This document shows positions 25,533 through 39,700 of a stretch of 64,000 nt of DNA, piece after piece (position 1 is the stretch's first letter; each line of letters begins with the position of its first letter). The stretch is from Mansonella perstans (lineage: Eukaryota > Nematoda > Chromadorea > Rhabditida > Onchocercidae): positions 115,001-179,000 of the forward strand of contig JBAMDO010000054.1 of assembly GCA_037074765.1 (NCBI GenBank), given 5' to 3'. The notes beneath the pieces are model-generated. The model was not told where the DNA came from and searched no databases. It saw nothing but the letters and a program-made list of their open reading frames with translations. Both the position numbers and the translations under genes were made by a program.

Positions 25533-26835
25533 CAGTCTCACCGCTGCAGTTTTTTTCTTGTAGTTTGAATGCAGTTCCCTTACAGAGTATTTTTTCAATT
25601 TCATATAATTCCTTATCGAAATTCACTATTTTTGTAACAGCTTCCACACCTTACTTTCACTGCAAATCTGTTTCAATAGAAGTGTAACAGAAACATGTGA
25701 AAATTATATACAACAAAATCCGTTCGGCTAATGATAAAATTCAGATCGAAAAAAACATTGGGCTACCGGATAACAACAACTAAAAATGTTACACACACGA
25801 TTGAGCCAGCATAATGAAATGCTGGACGGTGCGTAAAATTTATCACCGTACCAGGAATCTACCCACTCACTTCCAATACTGTGCACTGTTTCCATAATAC
25901 GTTATTTGATCTCATCTGCTAAATAAATTTTCACTTACCCAGGTAGAATTTCAAAAAGTTTGTTTTTAGATTAAACAAAATCGTGAGCAGGAAAAAAAAA
26001 ACACTTTATAAAGTTCTATCGAACATAACAGCAGTGTACAGAAAAAAAGTTTAGAGAGAAAGACTGCAGAACTCACCAATTAAACCAAGATGATTGTAAC
26101 CTCCCCAATCTAGTTAAATCCCAATTGAAGATGAAAAAGTTAAACAGCTATGGCTCAATTTAGCTTCCTTTAGAGTCACCCGGGTTCTGTTCATTATTGG
26201 TAGCTGAATTCAGCATCAAACTTGACCAAAGAGTTGTTGCAGCTTTTCGTTGGCTTTTTCGTCTACAGAGAAGATGCTAGTATCTCATCACAGCTTTTTG
26301 GATATGCTAGTAGCGAATTGATATTATCTCAGTATATTCTAAAATGCCGAAACTGAACTAAATGATATTATGGAATTGTTCAATATTAATTATGATGCCA
26401 AATGATGTAAAGTGGCACATGAAAAACTTTAACGACCCGTATCACGAAACAAGCAACTGCTGCACATTAAGCGTGTAACTTAAATTTCAAAAACAAATTC
26501 TAAAAAACGATCATAAGTAAAAGTTTTTCTTTGTCAGGCATGCAGTATGGGAATAGTCTGAAGGCAAGTTAAAGCTAAAAGCAGAACACTTTAAAACAAA
26601 TCTAATATCAACCGATGAAGCAATTAGTAGGAAGTAGGAAAGGTAGTGTTTAAAAGTAATGGTTCTATCTCTCTCTCATATAAATCGTTAAACACGAAGA
26701 TTTTATGTGAGTTATGCGGCAGTGAATTACAACATAAAAAAAATGAGTAAAGCAGTAAAAGTCATTCAAGTAATATAACACATCTGACTCATTCATAGGG
26801 TGGTTTCAAAAATAAGCGGGAATTTCTTTTCCTCG
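25533..26835. other. Convergent 3' region between GPCR and PI3K adaptor genes
   Basis: About 1.3 kb between two stop codons of convergently transcribed genes. It should contain both 3' UTRs. No further exon or repeat was recognised. Confidence 0.6.
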
Positions 26836-29800
26836 TCACAATGTGCCTTTAAAGGCTGGTATTTTGAGTTTGGTATCTAACTGAGCATTGTGTTCCTTCA
26901 TTGAACAATGGCTATAATATCGCACGAAATCGACTAAAGAGGAGAAAAATAATTTCGTGTTGAGAAATGCATATCCTGACGATTCGGGATGTTTTAAATC
27001 TCTATAAATACATTTTAAAACTTGAATAAGAAATGCTGGAAAATTCTCACTTCAAAATCTCACTAGTTTTTCCAGTAACACCAGTACTAAGCTATCTTGG
27101 AATTTAGAGATCGGTCCATTGGTACTGCACAAACGAGATGTCACAGTATGCTGTTCGCAGAACTCGCATAAGTAAAAAACCAATGAGTTTAAAAATACCT
27201 TGAACAAGATTTTAGTGTAGGATAAAAGCATAGAATGAAAAGCAGTGTTCCAAATGTTCAGCTGCCTTTTTTAAATGAAACTAGAAATAACTGAAAACTG
27301 ATTAAAAATATTACCTGTACTCAATTAGACAATTAAATATATGATTTTCATTTGATATAGTCAGTGCATAGTGACCTGCTTGAGACTGACTAGGGCGAAT
27401 TAAAAATATCCCATTTGAATTATTAGGATTACAATCCATCAACGATCGGATAACTTTAAGGGCGCTGTCCTGCAAATTCGAGAGTTGATTCTAAATCGTA
27501 AAAACAAGGAAAACTGCTGAAATACGTTATGTAAAGAACAGGCTGCCTACATCCCTCTCAAAAAAATAGAGAGTAAAAAAATTCTCGAATACGCCAGCAC
27601 CTTTGTACAATCAAGTGAAAGATATCTATCAGGCTGCCATCGTAGTGTTAACTGCAGTAGTATTCGAGCCAGTGCATCTTGTTCCAAGTCAGCCAAAAGC
27701 GACACTTCTTGTAAAACTTTATCCATTGTTCCTTGCGAAACATTAAGCTGAGAAAGGCGGAACTGACAAATGCCCAATTCTCTGCAAGAGAATGTAATTT
27801 TTTTTGAAAACGGCTGAACATTTAATAATATGCAGAAAGAACATTCTTAGCTATTTCAGCTTTGCAAATTAGAAAGTAGAAAAAGTTTTTTTCGGACTTA
27901 TTAGGTAAGAATTGTTCGTTTTAAAACAGTAAAAACTGATTAAAATTCTACTTATGCAATTTCGAAAGTTTCGGAGTTAAACTGCAATGCAGAGTTTCGT
28001 TTTCCCTAATTCTTTTTTCAATCGCTTCAATCTGCTCAACCATTTGCTGCTGTTGATAGCGTATACTTTCTAATCTTAAAAACATTTCATTCTTTGAACG
28101 TTGAATACCATATATTGAAATGAACTTGTTCAAGCGAAGCAAAAATAGCTAAAGACCCATCATACTAAAGCCCAAAGATACTACACAAAAAAATTCAACA
28201 GATATATCCCGGATGAAAGAAACTGAACACAAATATAAAATCTCATACACCTTAGTGGTATAAATACAAGTCACAGCAATTTCTAATCAATCTTAAAATT
28301 TGTTTTTCTAAAAACTTAAAAATGGAATTTTTTTTTCTTTTTGCAATTTTGTTAGCATAAGAACGGATGCAATGGTATAAAAAAAGGATGTGTATCATGA
28401 GCAACATAGCCACCAGTAGGAACTTGTATTAGATACGAAAGCCAAACAAATAGGTTCTCAGCAGCACGTTCTATATTCGTTACTGCATGGCCGCGATGAA
28501 AATCGAACATTCCGGGAAGAGTAGCTAGCAGACCAATTAAATATTTCGAGCTCGATTTGTTTCTCTTGAACCGTATAGTTGTGCTTAATGAACAGTCGCA
28601 TTTGAATAACACCTAGAACGTCACAGTGAAAGCCCGAATACTTTTGCAAACATACCTTCTGTGCTGGACCTCCTTATTTTTGTTTGATTGTACAATTTCG
28701 GATTCATCGAACAACAACTGCTTATTGCTGGATAGTGAAGAAAAAATGCCTCTCATGATTGGTAGAAAAGATAAGAAATGCATATTTTAATACCATTTTG
28801 ATAAATAAATGTGCTTGATACATGAATTAAAGCACCCATTTCTCCACCTACGATTGCTTTAAAAATTGGAGTGGAAATTTTTCTAATCGCTAAATAGAGA
28901 CAAATATACACAATTAAATCTGATATATACACAAATTAAGAAACTTATTTTGAATAATAGCGAAATGTCAAAAGAAACTTTGATCATTCATCAAAAGTTA
29001 TCGAAAAGTATAACGTGGAAAGATCACCTTTCAAGCAACTCCACTTGTTTAAAGAAAAGTGCGTATGCAGCAGTAAATGCGGCATTTGCTTGTCGCTTTT
29101 TTTGTAATTCCTGCTTTAACGAATCAAGCTCTGTTGTAATCTGATCATCTTGTCGTATAACGCGTAAATGAGCAGCGTGCAAACCACGCAACTGACACAA
29201 CAAATGTTCCACACTGTGTACACCATCGATAATCTGAATAGAATAACCAATTTAATCTTGCTAAACAACAGGGTATTAAAATTAGTGATCGCTTAACATA
29301 CGTGTTTTATTCATAAGCTTTAGTAAAGCAAAAACTAACCCAAGAAGTTTGTTCAAATTTTGGTTTACGAAGTGGGTATAGAAGTTCAGTAGAAAGCTGC
29401 CGATTGTATTCCAATAAGGAATTCCTTCGATAATAATCAATTAACGACACAACTGATTCAAATTTTAACATATCTTCCGTAAAGCCACAGTGTTCACCAG
29501 CAACGATAATCTTTATTAAACGATTCCTCTGCAATACAATCTCCTTCATTTATAGGACTAGCAGCACAGTGTAACCTATAACACTTCATGAGTCATTCTA
29601 AAACTAAAGTTAGATGTTTACTGTAAACTATTATTTCTCAAGCCACATGGCTGTACAATTTTTTTAAACTTCATGTACAATCAGAATGATGGACAAATGA
29701 TGGACAAACAAGGCAACAATTCAGCATATTTGTTTTCCAATTATTAGTTGATTTTGGAAAGTCTTTATAACATAGACCGTTTGTCCAAGATCGCATTTGC

Positions 29801-30369
29801 AAGTACAGTCGATTATTCAATATAGTCCACATGTTAATGGTAAACAAATGACTGCATAACACTTACCAAACAAAGATACTAAACTGTTGAACTACTGCAA
29901 AGCTAGCCTAACGATAACTATTGAAAAAAATAACTGAAAAAGTACAGTTAATTTAACATTTTTTTATGTACCTCAAGGACGTACCTCACCATATCTAAGC
30001 GTAAGTGTATAATTCCCTTTAGTTGAAGCATCGCGCACACAAAATGTACCAGTTGGACAATCCTGAAAAGCATTATGTCATTTTCGAAGATATAATTAAC
30101 ATTTCAACTGTAGTAGTACATCATTTGTACTAGTATTGAATATTGAACACTAAACTGCTCTATGGATTTACCTTTTAACTGCTGACAATAACCTTATCTC
30201 TACATTTCATCAATTAAAATAGAGAAAAAAGAACTAAATATGTTGTACTATCTGTAACAATTTTATAGCTTACGCATAAAGCTGAAGCGATTTCCTCCTT
30301 AGTAGCATTGGCCCAATACCATTCCTGCTGTTGTAAACCATCAGCGCAATCCACTTCCTTTTTTTCCAT
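26836..30369 (-). CDS. aap-1: PI3K regulatory (p85/AAP-1-type) adaptor: nSH2-iSH2-cSH2
   Basis: The adaptor would bind class IA PI3K p110 through its inter-SH2 coiled coil and phosphotyrosines through its SH2 domains, acting in insulin-like signalling. Exons read on the minus strand: 30369-30274, 30062-29985, 29528-29340 (N-SH2: EWYWANATKEE, then GTFCVRDAS with the binding Arg, ending LLYPLRKP); 29233-29028 and 28148-27952 (charged helices of iSH2); 27781-27601; 27469-27315 and 27001-26836 (C-SH2: GIFLIRPSQ with its Arg, then EHNAQLDTKL, stop TGA). The p85 correspondence is close throughout both SH2 domains. No SH3 or BH/RhoGAP region precedes it; the start chosen is the ATG 18 residues before EWYW. 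The iSH2 middle between 29028 and 28148 is unresolved: 28727-28656 follows in phase, but the next junction does not close cleanly. Confidence 0.85.
28352..28640 (-). other. Unresolved coding-like stretch inside the PI3K adaptor gene
   Basis: This stretch is less AT-rich than the introns around it and is open in two minus-strand frames at once. One runs 28640-28458 and includes NYTVQEKQIELE. The other runs 28640-28352 and includes GLLATLPGMFDFHRGHAV and AAENLFVWLSYLIQ. It sits between the two iSH2 helix exons, so it may be an extra exon lengthening the iSH2 loop, an alternative exon, or part of a nested gene. I do not recognise either translation, and neither junction is fully consistent with the flanking phases. 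Confidence 0.35.
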
Positions 30370-31372
30370 CTTATTGATGAAAAGAAAAGAAAAATTCACT
30401 GCATATCATCAAAAACTATATTGCATGAAACTGAGAGAATTTTAATTAGTTCCTCTGTATTCTCTAAGTACCATTATTGAATAATTCGCAGTTGCAGGCA
30501 ATAACCTGTTGAATGAAGGTAATATAGCATTCTTTTTACGATTTAAAGCAAATTGAGAGTTAAACATACCGTCTAACAGCACTACTAGCTTGTATTCATT
30601 TGAACTGTAGCTTTTGCTGCTACCATATTTGAATCTGATTCAGGAAATTTGTTTCAACAAAGCCTTATTCATTCCCCAGTGAATGATACAAAACACTGCA
30701 ATGATGAAACAATGATCACTATATTTCAAAAATACATAATACATGAACTAAAATAAAAAATACATGGACCTGATTAAAAAAAAAAAAAACTCACCATATT
30801 CTAGATAAATGCACAATAACCACTGTTATTCACGGGATATCTCAGCTATTACAAAAGATTTCTTAGCAAAACTTTACCGCTAACTTCTGGATATTACGTG
30901 GCCTTTCAATGAAAATCCTTGATTTACATCCGAAGTTGAGGATGAATTAAATATGATTGCTTGATTTATTATGTACACGCTAAAGTTAATTAAATTGTTC
31001 GCTAGTGGGAGATTCTCGAAATTTTATGCGATGTTAGAATGACAACAAAAACCTCAAAGAATACTCATTCCACTTTCGTTTCCATAATAACGAGAAGTAC
31101 CGATAAGTTTAAGTTTGAACTGAAATAAATCATGGTTGCGATTCAAAAGAACACTGATTACAGGTGGTCCGAACTGATCATTATGATGTTTTTGTCTTGT
31201 GCATATAAATTATATTGATTTTCTGTTTTCTGGTCAATTTCGAATCGTTAAAAATTCTGTTTTCTTGATTTCTTCATATTTTAAGCAAAAATTACCATCA
31301 CAATCTAAAACTTAATTTAATAGGACATAACAATTGTGTAGAAGCTATCCCAGAGAAGAATTTGAAGCATTT

Positions 31373-31749
31373 ATGATTATTAGAGAAGATATTTCCACAT
31401 ATCAGGCAGTACAAACAGTTCGGCTGCCAGTTACTTTCCTTGGATTCTTTTTTGCATTATTTTTCGACATTGTGGTAAATTTCCTGATTTTCCTACCATT
31501 ATTTCACAGCCCGGAAAATGCTACGGTTATTGAGCAGCACAGATAACATGAGATTCAGAATCATCAGACTAAAATGTTTGTTCGGAGAGAATATAATAAT
31601 AGTATTCGATGGACAGTTTCAGCGAGCTTACACGAAATGCGTGGACTAAACCACCCACAATATTTCGCTTCACAGTGTTAGGTCAATCAATTGCTGTATG
31701 CAAGAGATTTTATTTAATAAAGAAAAATAAAGTGGGGGATTACTTTTAG
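31373..31749 (+). CDS. Two short unassigned open frames, possibly one small gene
   Basis: The first ATG frame (31373-31552, 59 residues) has a strongly hydrophobic middle (VTFLGFFFALFFDIV then FLIFLPLF), like one long or two short membrane segments, flanked by charged ends. The second (31609-31749, 46 residues) begins MDSFSELTRNAW and contains TKPPTIFRFTVLGQ; an AATAAA lies inside its 3' part. They are in a locally GC-richer patch about 1 kb upstream of, and divergent from, the PI3K adaptor. A GTAAAT donor inside the first frame could link them, but no junction is clean. I do not recognise a family. They may be chance. Confidence 0.25.
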
Positions 31750-33629
31750 AAAAACTTTTAAGGAATTGTCTCTTTCAGTAATTCTATTTTGCTTCTCTTA
31801 CAAGTATCCTTATGATGAGCTAAAAACAATGAAAGCAACTATTTACTGTGCTTTAGATTTTCTACACTTTTGATGATATTATTAATTAGTAGATGTGCTC
31901 AGCTAAAGCTATAATAGGCACTAATTTCTTCCATCTAATCTTTTTAGGCATGTACAGGATAGCTTAGAAATTAAAATCTTAAAAAGATGAGAGAAATCGT
32001 ACTATCCAAATGTTACAACATAGTAGAAACTGTTAAAAATTAAAAGTAACAACATTTTAAGATTTTAACATCATATCATATACTTCATGTGCCTTAATAA
32101 CTGTCCCTATGCTTGCAATCAATCATACCACAATTACATGAGCATGATTTTATTCCTCACCAATCCCTTATCTCAATTTCTTAAAGAAATACAAAAGCAT
32201 GTGGATATAAACTCAAAGTTTCGAATAAATGAAGAAAAGATGCAGTTGGTTAATTGATCCTATGTATAACATGTAACCTTAGAACTGCGGTAAGGTTGGC
32301 ATATGAGTAATGTTTGAGCATTTTTGTTTGTGTTGAATATTCACGGAAAACAAATTATTGTTTTGAGGTGGTAAAATAAAGGAATTCATGAATACAAGGG
32401 TCAATATATTTAAATATAAGGATCCTAATATATTTTATGATAGTTTAGGGATGTAAAAAAATTTTGTTGCCTTGAATTTGTCCTAATAATGATGCAGATC
32501 AAAAGAATGAAAGATATATAGAAGTGTGCATATCAAAGTTTAACTTTGTTGGCTTTTACCATAAGAACAGTTTAAACTATTGAGAAACATTTCAGCAAGC
32601 AATGATGAGACTTCTGAAATTTACACAAAGCAGCGAAGTTTTCATTGTAAAAATATAACTTCAACGGAAAGTTCGCCACAGTCAATAATAAATTGTCTGC
32701 TTGAGTGGTAAAAAATGTCAAATTAAAATAACAAATTCAAAAATGTTTAATGGTAGATATTGCAAGTTAATAAATTCGTCAGCTTTAATCGTGCAAAAAT
32801 ATTAAATTTCAAGAATAAAAACATCAGACCTCTTCGTTTTTTTCTATTTTTGCAAATTTTCAGTTTTTCTCACCATGTGGAGAGTTCAAAAGTCCTTTTG
32901 TGATTCCATAGTAATGTAAAGGAAACTAATACTCAGACGATGGCTTTTAGCATTGCTTAATTAGCAATTACCATCAAGCTGATACTATTGTTTCACTTGG
33001 AAAGTCTTACTTGCAGGTAATTATTTTACTTCTATTGGTTAAGTTGATAGCATTTAAGAATTCCCGTTATATTACAATTTTGCAATATAAGTTATTAATT
33101 TCGTCACTAATTACGCTTAAAAAAGTTCGGAGACTGGAAAAAACTGAAATGGAAATATGAAAAAAAGTAGAAATATGTAGTTTTATTTTTAGTTTTAATT
33201 TTGAAATTTGTTTATTTTTGTTTGTTCTTTCATTAGTTCCTTTTACATAATTGATGTGTCTCACTTGTTTCACTTTTTTTTTTTGTTTTTATTTGTTTTG
33301 AGTGTAGGTGGTTTGATTGTTTTTAGAGGCAGTGTTATTATGCTTTTGATTTTTTGAGATTTTTTTGGTGTTAGTTTTTTTTTTGTATTGTTTATTGTTC
33401 TTTTTTTTACTAATTTAAACAGCTTATTTTGCAACCACTTTCAGAGTTTACTTCCTGATTTGAATACTCCAGCCTACTGGTAATCATAGCAATTCTTTGA
33501 AGAATATATTTCTCAGTAGGCAAGATTTCTTATGTAACTGTTATATGAATGGAACTTCAAATATCCATAGCTGCGGAATGAGACAATGTTTTTTGTTTTT
33601 CACCAGTAAACGCTTTTATTTAAATATAT

Positions 33630-33741
33630 GTATATATGTTTTTACTGCATTATGTTTCCCCTATAGTCTTCATTGTTCCTTATATATGTATATGTTATTA
33701 CTGCATTATGTTTCCCCGAAGTCTTTCATTGTTGTTCCATA
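33630..33741. repeat. 56-bp tandem duplication
   Basis: TTACTGCATTATGTTTCCCC occurs at 33642-33661 and 33698-33717. The flanking TATATGTATATGTT and AGTCTTTCATTGTT segments are also repeated at the same 56-bp period. Non-coding. Confidence 0.8.
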
Positions 33742-36700
33742 AAAGTCAGCTAAATTTCTTCGGATCTCCAAATTTCTTTCATTAATTCCGCAGTTCAAGA
33801 TTTTTGATCTCGAATTTGTATTTTTAACGTTTATTTCACGAACGTAAACTCCACTGAATTTTAATTGTACTGTATAAAACACCAAAATGGTTATCTGTCA
33901 TTATAGGACAACGAAAATCAGAAAATTTGCAATCAAATTTCGGAAGTAATATAGCTTACAGAAATGAAATTATATTGCTATTAAAGGCGAATACTTTATT
34001 TCTGATTATGTTTTTTATGCGATATATTTCTAGAGAAACTCCGCTTTGTTGCCGTATAAAGAAGCCAATCTGATTTTGTTTTGAGGTCTACTTGAGGAAT
34101 TTTACGTAATTAAGCAAAAAATTACTTCTCACCGAATCTTGAAGATTTATTTAACAGAAATCCGGCGAAAAAATGATGAATCACTTAGGCTTACGAACTT
34201 TCATTTTTATGCATGCTTCTGATATTAATTCCTGTTAAAAAGGATTACAGCTGCTTCCACAACCTGCATTATTGTCAAGTTATCCTAATGCTAATTACTG
34301 ATGCTTTCAATATACAGTTAAGTCCAGACTGATGGGCACAATCGTTGATTTACAGCGCAGGGAACGAGCGCTTCTTCCAATAAGTAGGGTGAAGACAACA
34401 CCTCTGTAGTGAAGTATGGAAGTGGTAATTGGGGAAAAATTTATCACTTGTGGAATGGTGGTACTGATTAAATACTGTTTGTTTGCGCGTAATTTGGTAC
34501 CATATGTGAGCATATACTATCCAAATAATCCAACTAAAAATATTTCAATCGAATTAAAGCGACTGCATGCGGAATAGCAATAATTAATAACTTTTCACGC
34601 CAAAATTATCTGAAAAGTGTGGAATTAAGAGACGGACATCTGAACGACAGCTGAAAATGATTTTCAATAGAGATTTGACTGTCAGATCAATTCGTTTTAG
34701 TCATTTCCAACTCTCGTACATATTGGTGAGAAATAATTTCAGTATTATCTGCAATGATCAATTTATATCATAGCATGAAAAACGCTGGTTTCGCACCTAC
34801 TTTGTAGATAAAAGCCCAGATTGTGACATGACGAATACCGATTAGCTTATTTCTTAGTGTCTTATAGGTATGAGTTAGTTGATTGGACTAAAACTTATGA
34901 TAGGTATGGAACTTGTAGCAGACAAAAGTCCAAAAAGCATCGTAAAATATGATTTTACAATCACAGCACGCACCTTAAAATCCTAATGCTTTTAATAGCG
35001 AACATCACAGATGATATCTTACCGTAAACGACAACAAAGTTTACTGAGTTTTCTTGCCGTCGTTTCTGACCACCCGTGATCTCCCCAGTTTAATTGCGGC
35101 AACACGTATTATTGAAGTTAGACCACCCACGAAGTTTCTTTAGTGTTTCCACTATTCTAGTTCTTGCGAGCGATAGATTGAAACTACGAACGGTCATTAG
35201 GAACGGTCGTTACAGGTAGAAATCATAAGAGGTATCGTAATTCTTTGTCCAGACATACCGAATTACGATTGAGGCTGATTTGATTTTGTTGTTCACGTAC
35301 TACGGAGAGCTGAGAAACAGTTTCCTTTTGTACGATGGCTGAAACTGCTGTTCTGCGGCATTTTCTGTTTCCATAATCATGCAATTGAAATCTCTTTTAA
35401 AGAAAATAAAAGTCATCTAGTTCAACAAACTAGTCAATAGTGATGAAAAGCATTGCATTTTTTCTGAATTGATACGGGTTTTAAACTGGGGATTTTCTCG
35501 TTGCGGATTGACCCCTGAAAAAGGGTCACTGTGATAATCATGAAACTTTTAATCAATGAATTTGTTTATTAATTCCTTTGTTCCCAGGCTTAGAAAGTGG
35601 AGTTGTGAAGTTAGAGGCATATTAAAACTACGCATTTGTTGGACAGGGAATTCTTGTTTATATCAGCAAAAAGTATTCGAAGTTTTGAGATTTCGGTAAC
35701 CATAAGTTCAATTATGTGACGATGGAAGGTCTCCTGTTGAACATTTTCAATCATTTTAAAAGCTAAGGATGGCACAAATACAGCGTTACAGAACTAACAA
35801 AAGGCACTGTGGAAAAATGGCGCATCATTTATTACTATTCTTTCACTTTTCACTACTAAAATTTCATTCTGTCTTTTTTATATGTTGTCAGCTTTTTTTC
35901 ATAAAAAAAGATAAAAGTATATTTTAAAAAATAAGTGAATAAAGAAATGGGATTTTAGGCGTAATGAAAGATATGAACTATCTTTGCTGGCCTGTCTAAG
36001 GGGTTTAAGGTTCGTCGTCTGTCAAAATGCTATTTTAACTCTTTTTAACAATCAATTTTTTTGATGAATTATTTTTAATAAATGAAAATGGATTTCAAAT
36101 TCAAAATTCTATGAAGACATAAGGCATAACAATTATTAGTATTTCGAAGTTTATCGTTTAAGCGGTTTTTTCAATTTTTGTCTTTAGTCACACTTGGGAA
36201 ATGATTGTTTGATTTGTAGGTTTGTACAAAAATAGTTTATGTAAATGCATTGTCTCATTCTAATAAACGCTATTTGATGTATTGCGTTTCTTATGATAGC
36301 ACCATTGTATTTAAATAGGACGAATAAGTCATTTGTTTACTTATTATTGATAAAAATATTCATAACTTTATGAAAAACATTATGCATTTTATGCAGAATC
36401 ATGGCATGATGAAATAGTCAGAAAACTTGATCAGTCTCTGATAAGAACCAATGCAGGACAAGCACGCATGTGTATTTGCAAAATAGGTCGTATATGTAAT
36501 GATTGTCGACATATTTGGCAAGTTCTAATCTAACAGCCAATTTTTGCAAGTCAGCTTTGCTTCTCTTGATCGATGTTGCTGTAATTGATCGTGTAGCATC
36601 TGATGATGCATACTCGTGCAGAAAATAATTCTAGGGACCTGTTAGGCATTAAACAGATCTCAAAGCCAAGTTCATCCCCTCTTTGGTCGCTTCATGTTCG

Positions 36701-39700
36701 TTTATAGGTTAATTACAAACTTTAATTACAAATTTATTTTTTCATCAGGTAGAGACAGTTTCAGCATTTTCATTGTAAGCGTTGGAACTGTTAGGTTATT
36801 CACGTGACCAATTTAATAACTACTTATGACAATATAATAGTGGGAGAATCTCTGCAGGAATTCATTTTCTCAACTGTTAATAATAATCGTCCTATATTAA
36901 TATATTACTTTTCAAAAAATGACATGCGGTACGGCTTAGATATTTCGAGAAGGTCCCGACGACATCGATTTTTTAGCCGCATATTTTTTTCCCTACTATT
37001 ATGGCTGTTGTGAGATGTTTCTTTTCACTTCATTTACTGAGGAATTTATTTGGAGCTGTTCGTCACGCCGAAAAAATTTTTAAAAAACTGGTACATTCTC
37101 AGTAGTGAATGAAGCACATGATATCGACTTATGAAGCGTCTCTCAAGCGCCACTTTCGACAGCTTTGTTCTTAAATTTGAACAGCAGCATACTGATTGGG
37201 AACGTAAAAAGTTTGTCAGGTAAATCAGTTTTCAACAGCAATACTTAAGGTGGTATTTTTATAATAACACGAACTGAACTCATGCAATGGTATTTGAACA
37301 CATGATATCCACTCACTTTATGAAGTTCTGAAGGTCGAGTCGAAAAGTAGACCTTGGGATTGAATGTCGCGTCATGATCCGTACTTTAAATGTTTTGGAA
37401 CAACGTAATACTCTTCATGCTTCCTTGCAGTAAAACTTTAATAGCACGATATCAACATACTCTGGATGTTACTTGGACAGATGTAGTTTACAAAGTTTGC
37501 AAAGGTTTCGAAAGGAAATATTCTCGGCTTACGTATGATTACATAAATAGCGAAGAACAGATATCTCGTATCGCAAATATAGCTGTCATGAAATGTTGTC
37601 ACTAATACGCTTCAAACAGTGGAGAACTGCTTTGCAAAATATTCATTTCTAGTAAACTTTCTCTTGCATTGGAAGTCATTTGGTCAAGAATATAGTGCAA
37701 AAGGATGTTTCAGATTTGAGTGAAACGTATTGAATAGATTTCTCGTAGCAGAAATTCGAAACAGGAACAGCTGCATAACACAGGTCAAGATCAGCTTACA
37801 GTTAAGCAAAGGGTCAAGAAAAAGACATATCTTACCAACACTATCATTCTTCCATTATTTCTATTGTTAACTTTAAGATTACTCCAAAGTACATTTATTT
37901 TAGAATTAAGTAAATGTGAACTTGAATGCCGTGAACAGTAATGAATAATAATAGTGAAGGTGTACTCTCCATCACAAAAGCAAAAGTAAACAATTATTAT
38001 GGCGTTTCAGTGATTGCTCAAAAAATTAAGAAGTGTAAATACGTTGTGAATTTCTTCTGTTATTCATGATTCATCATTGTAACTGTTATTTTACCAAGCG
38101 CTATTTTTAAAGATGATATCTAATTTATGCACCGGCTCCCTGTACCTTTTTACTATTCCTGTAATTTGGACCAAATGGGCTAAGTCCAGTTGATTTTCAT
38201 TCGTTGAATGTTCCAGTTCAGTTATACCTGCGTCAGTTACCTATTAAAACTCCAATTTCTGTTCAGAAATGGCATCTGCAGCGTTTAAAATTTGGATGAT
38301 CTAATGCTCTTGATAATATAATAAGGTGATAAAAGTATTTGTATATAGCAATGATTCTGTTTCTATTTGCGTTAAATATAATTCCTCACTTGTCGTTACA
38401 TATGTGCAATTTGGTTATAAATTGGTGCCCGGAAATCTCGAAAAACCACATTGTTCTCAAATTTTTAATTCGTTCTGTTTTTCTTTTCATTAGCTTTTTT
38501 TAAATCCAAATGGAAGAAATAAAGGAAATCGAAATACAAATCCTTGGTAGATGTTATGATTGTTGTGATTTTTGATCGATGTCGCTCATACATTCTAACC
38601 TTATCTCCTAGAGAACTGAGACTGTCGAGACATATGAGACTTTCGGCAATGTAAAAATGGGCAACTTTAAACTGATATAATCTAACCGTGTTTTGTGTCG
38701 ATGAGTGAAGTTACCATTGATAATAATAATGAAATTACTCATGTCCAAAATATTCAAATATCAATTGAATTGCTGGAATCGACATCATAAAAGTGAATAA
38801 CTGTTCGACCATAGTTCAATGTGCTTTTTATTGAAAATGCGGTTAGATAATGGAAAGATTCATTATCTGACTTTCAGGTGGGAGCCCGAAATTCCTTTGT
38901 TTCAATGATTTCACTAATTAGACCGTGGCGCTTTGTATGGCCTGATTTTGATCTATCAGTGCGAAGCAGGCTTTTTTTTGACTTGCTTAAAACTTCCAAA
39001 TATATGTTCCGTTACGCTTGCATTTTGCAAAATGCTTTCTAATTGATGAAGCAAGATTTTTTATCTCTAACAATTGATATTAGTACATTCCAAACTAATA
39101 TTTCAAGTCGTTGATCCAAAACAATGAATTTACTTAATAGAAAGAAAGATCAGGTCAAAAGTAAAACAAGACAAACTCAATAGAAAACCTTTTTGAATCA
39201 AAGACAGAAAGAATATCATTACAAGATGATCATTTGTTTCATTCGGAGTATTAATACCAAAAATGATGCCTTTTATTTCTAATTTAAGAATCCTTAAATA
39301 TTGACCATACCAGAATCCCATTGCGAACAAATGAGCGTGATTTTCACACACAAGAAAGCACTTTTTTATTGTAAGGGCCAGACAGGACAGGAACCATTGT
39401 TTGGTTAAGAATTTCATTAGCTGCAATATTTAAAATATGGACATTCATTCTGTTTTAAAAGTAGCATGGTGTTAGCTTGACCTTATTCAAAATATTAATT
39501 TAATTTTAATGAGCCATAACTTGCACTTTTTTTTATTTCTTGTTCTTATGCACAGTGAAAACGCCATTTTAAAGAGAGTTATAGTATTGCATGCTCTTTT
39601 TTACTATGAAAAGGAAGTCCGTTTTGATTAGACCAGTTTATAGCCGTGGAATTTGGATTGAGTTTTAATAGATGCCACATAATAATTTTTGTCTGACTCA

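Noticed and set aside
37390..37605. 71-codon plus-strand frame with TLDVTWTDVVYKVCKGF
   Set aside because: Considered as a transposon relic, but no recognised motif and no coding continuation on either side.
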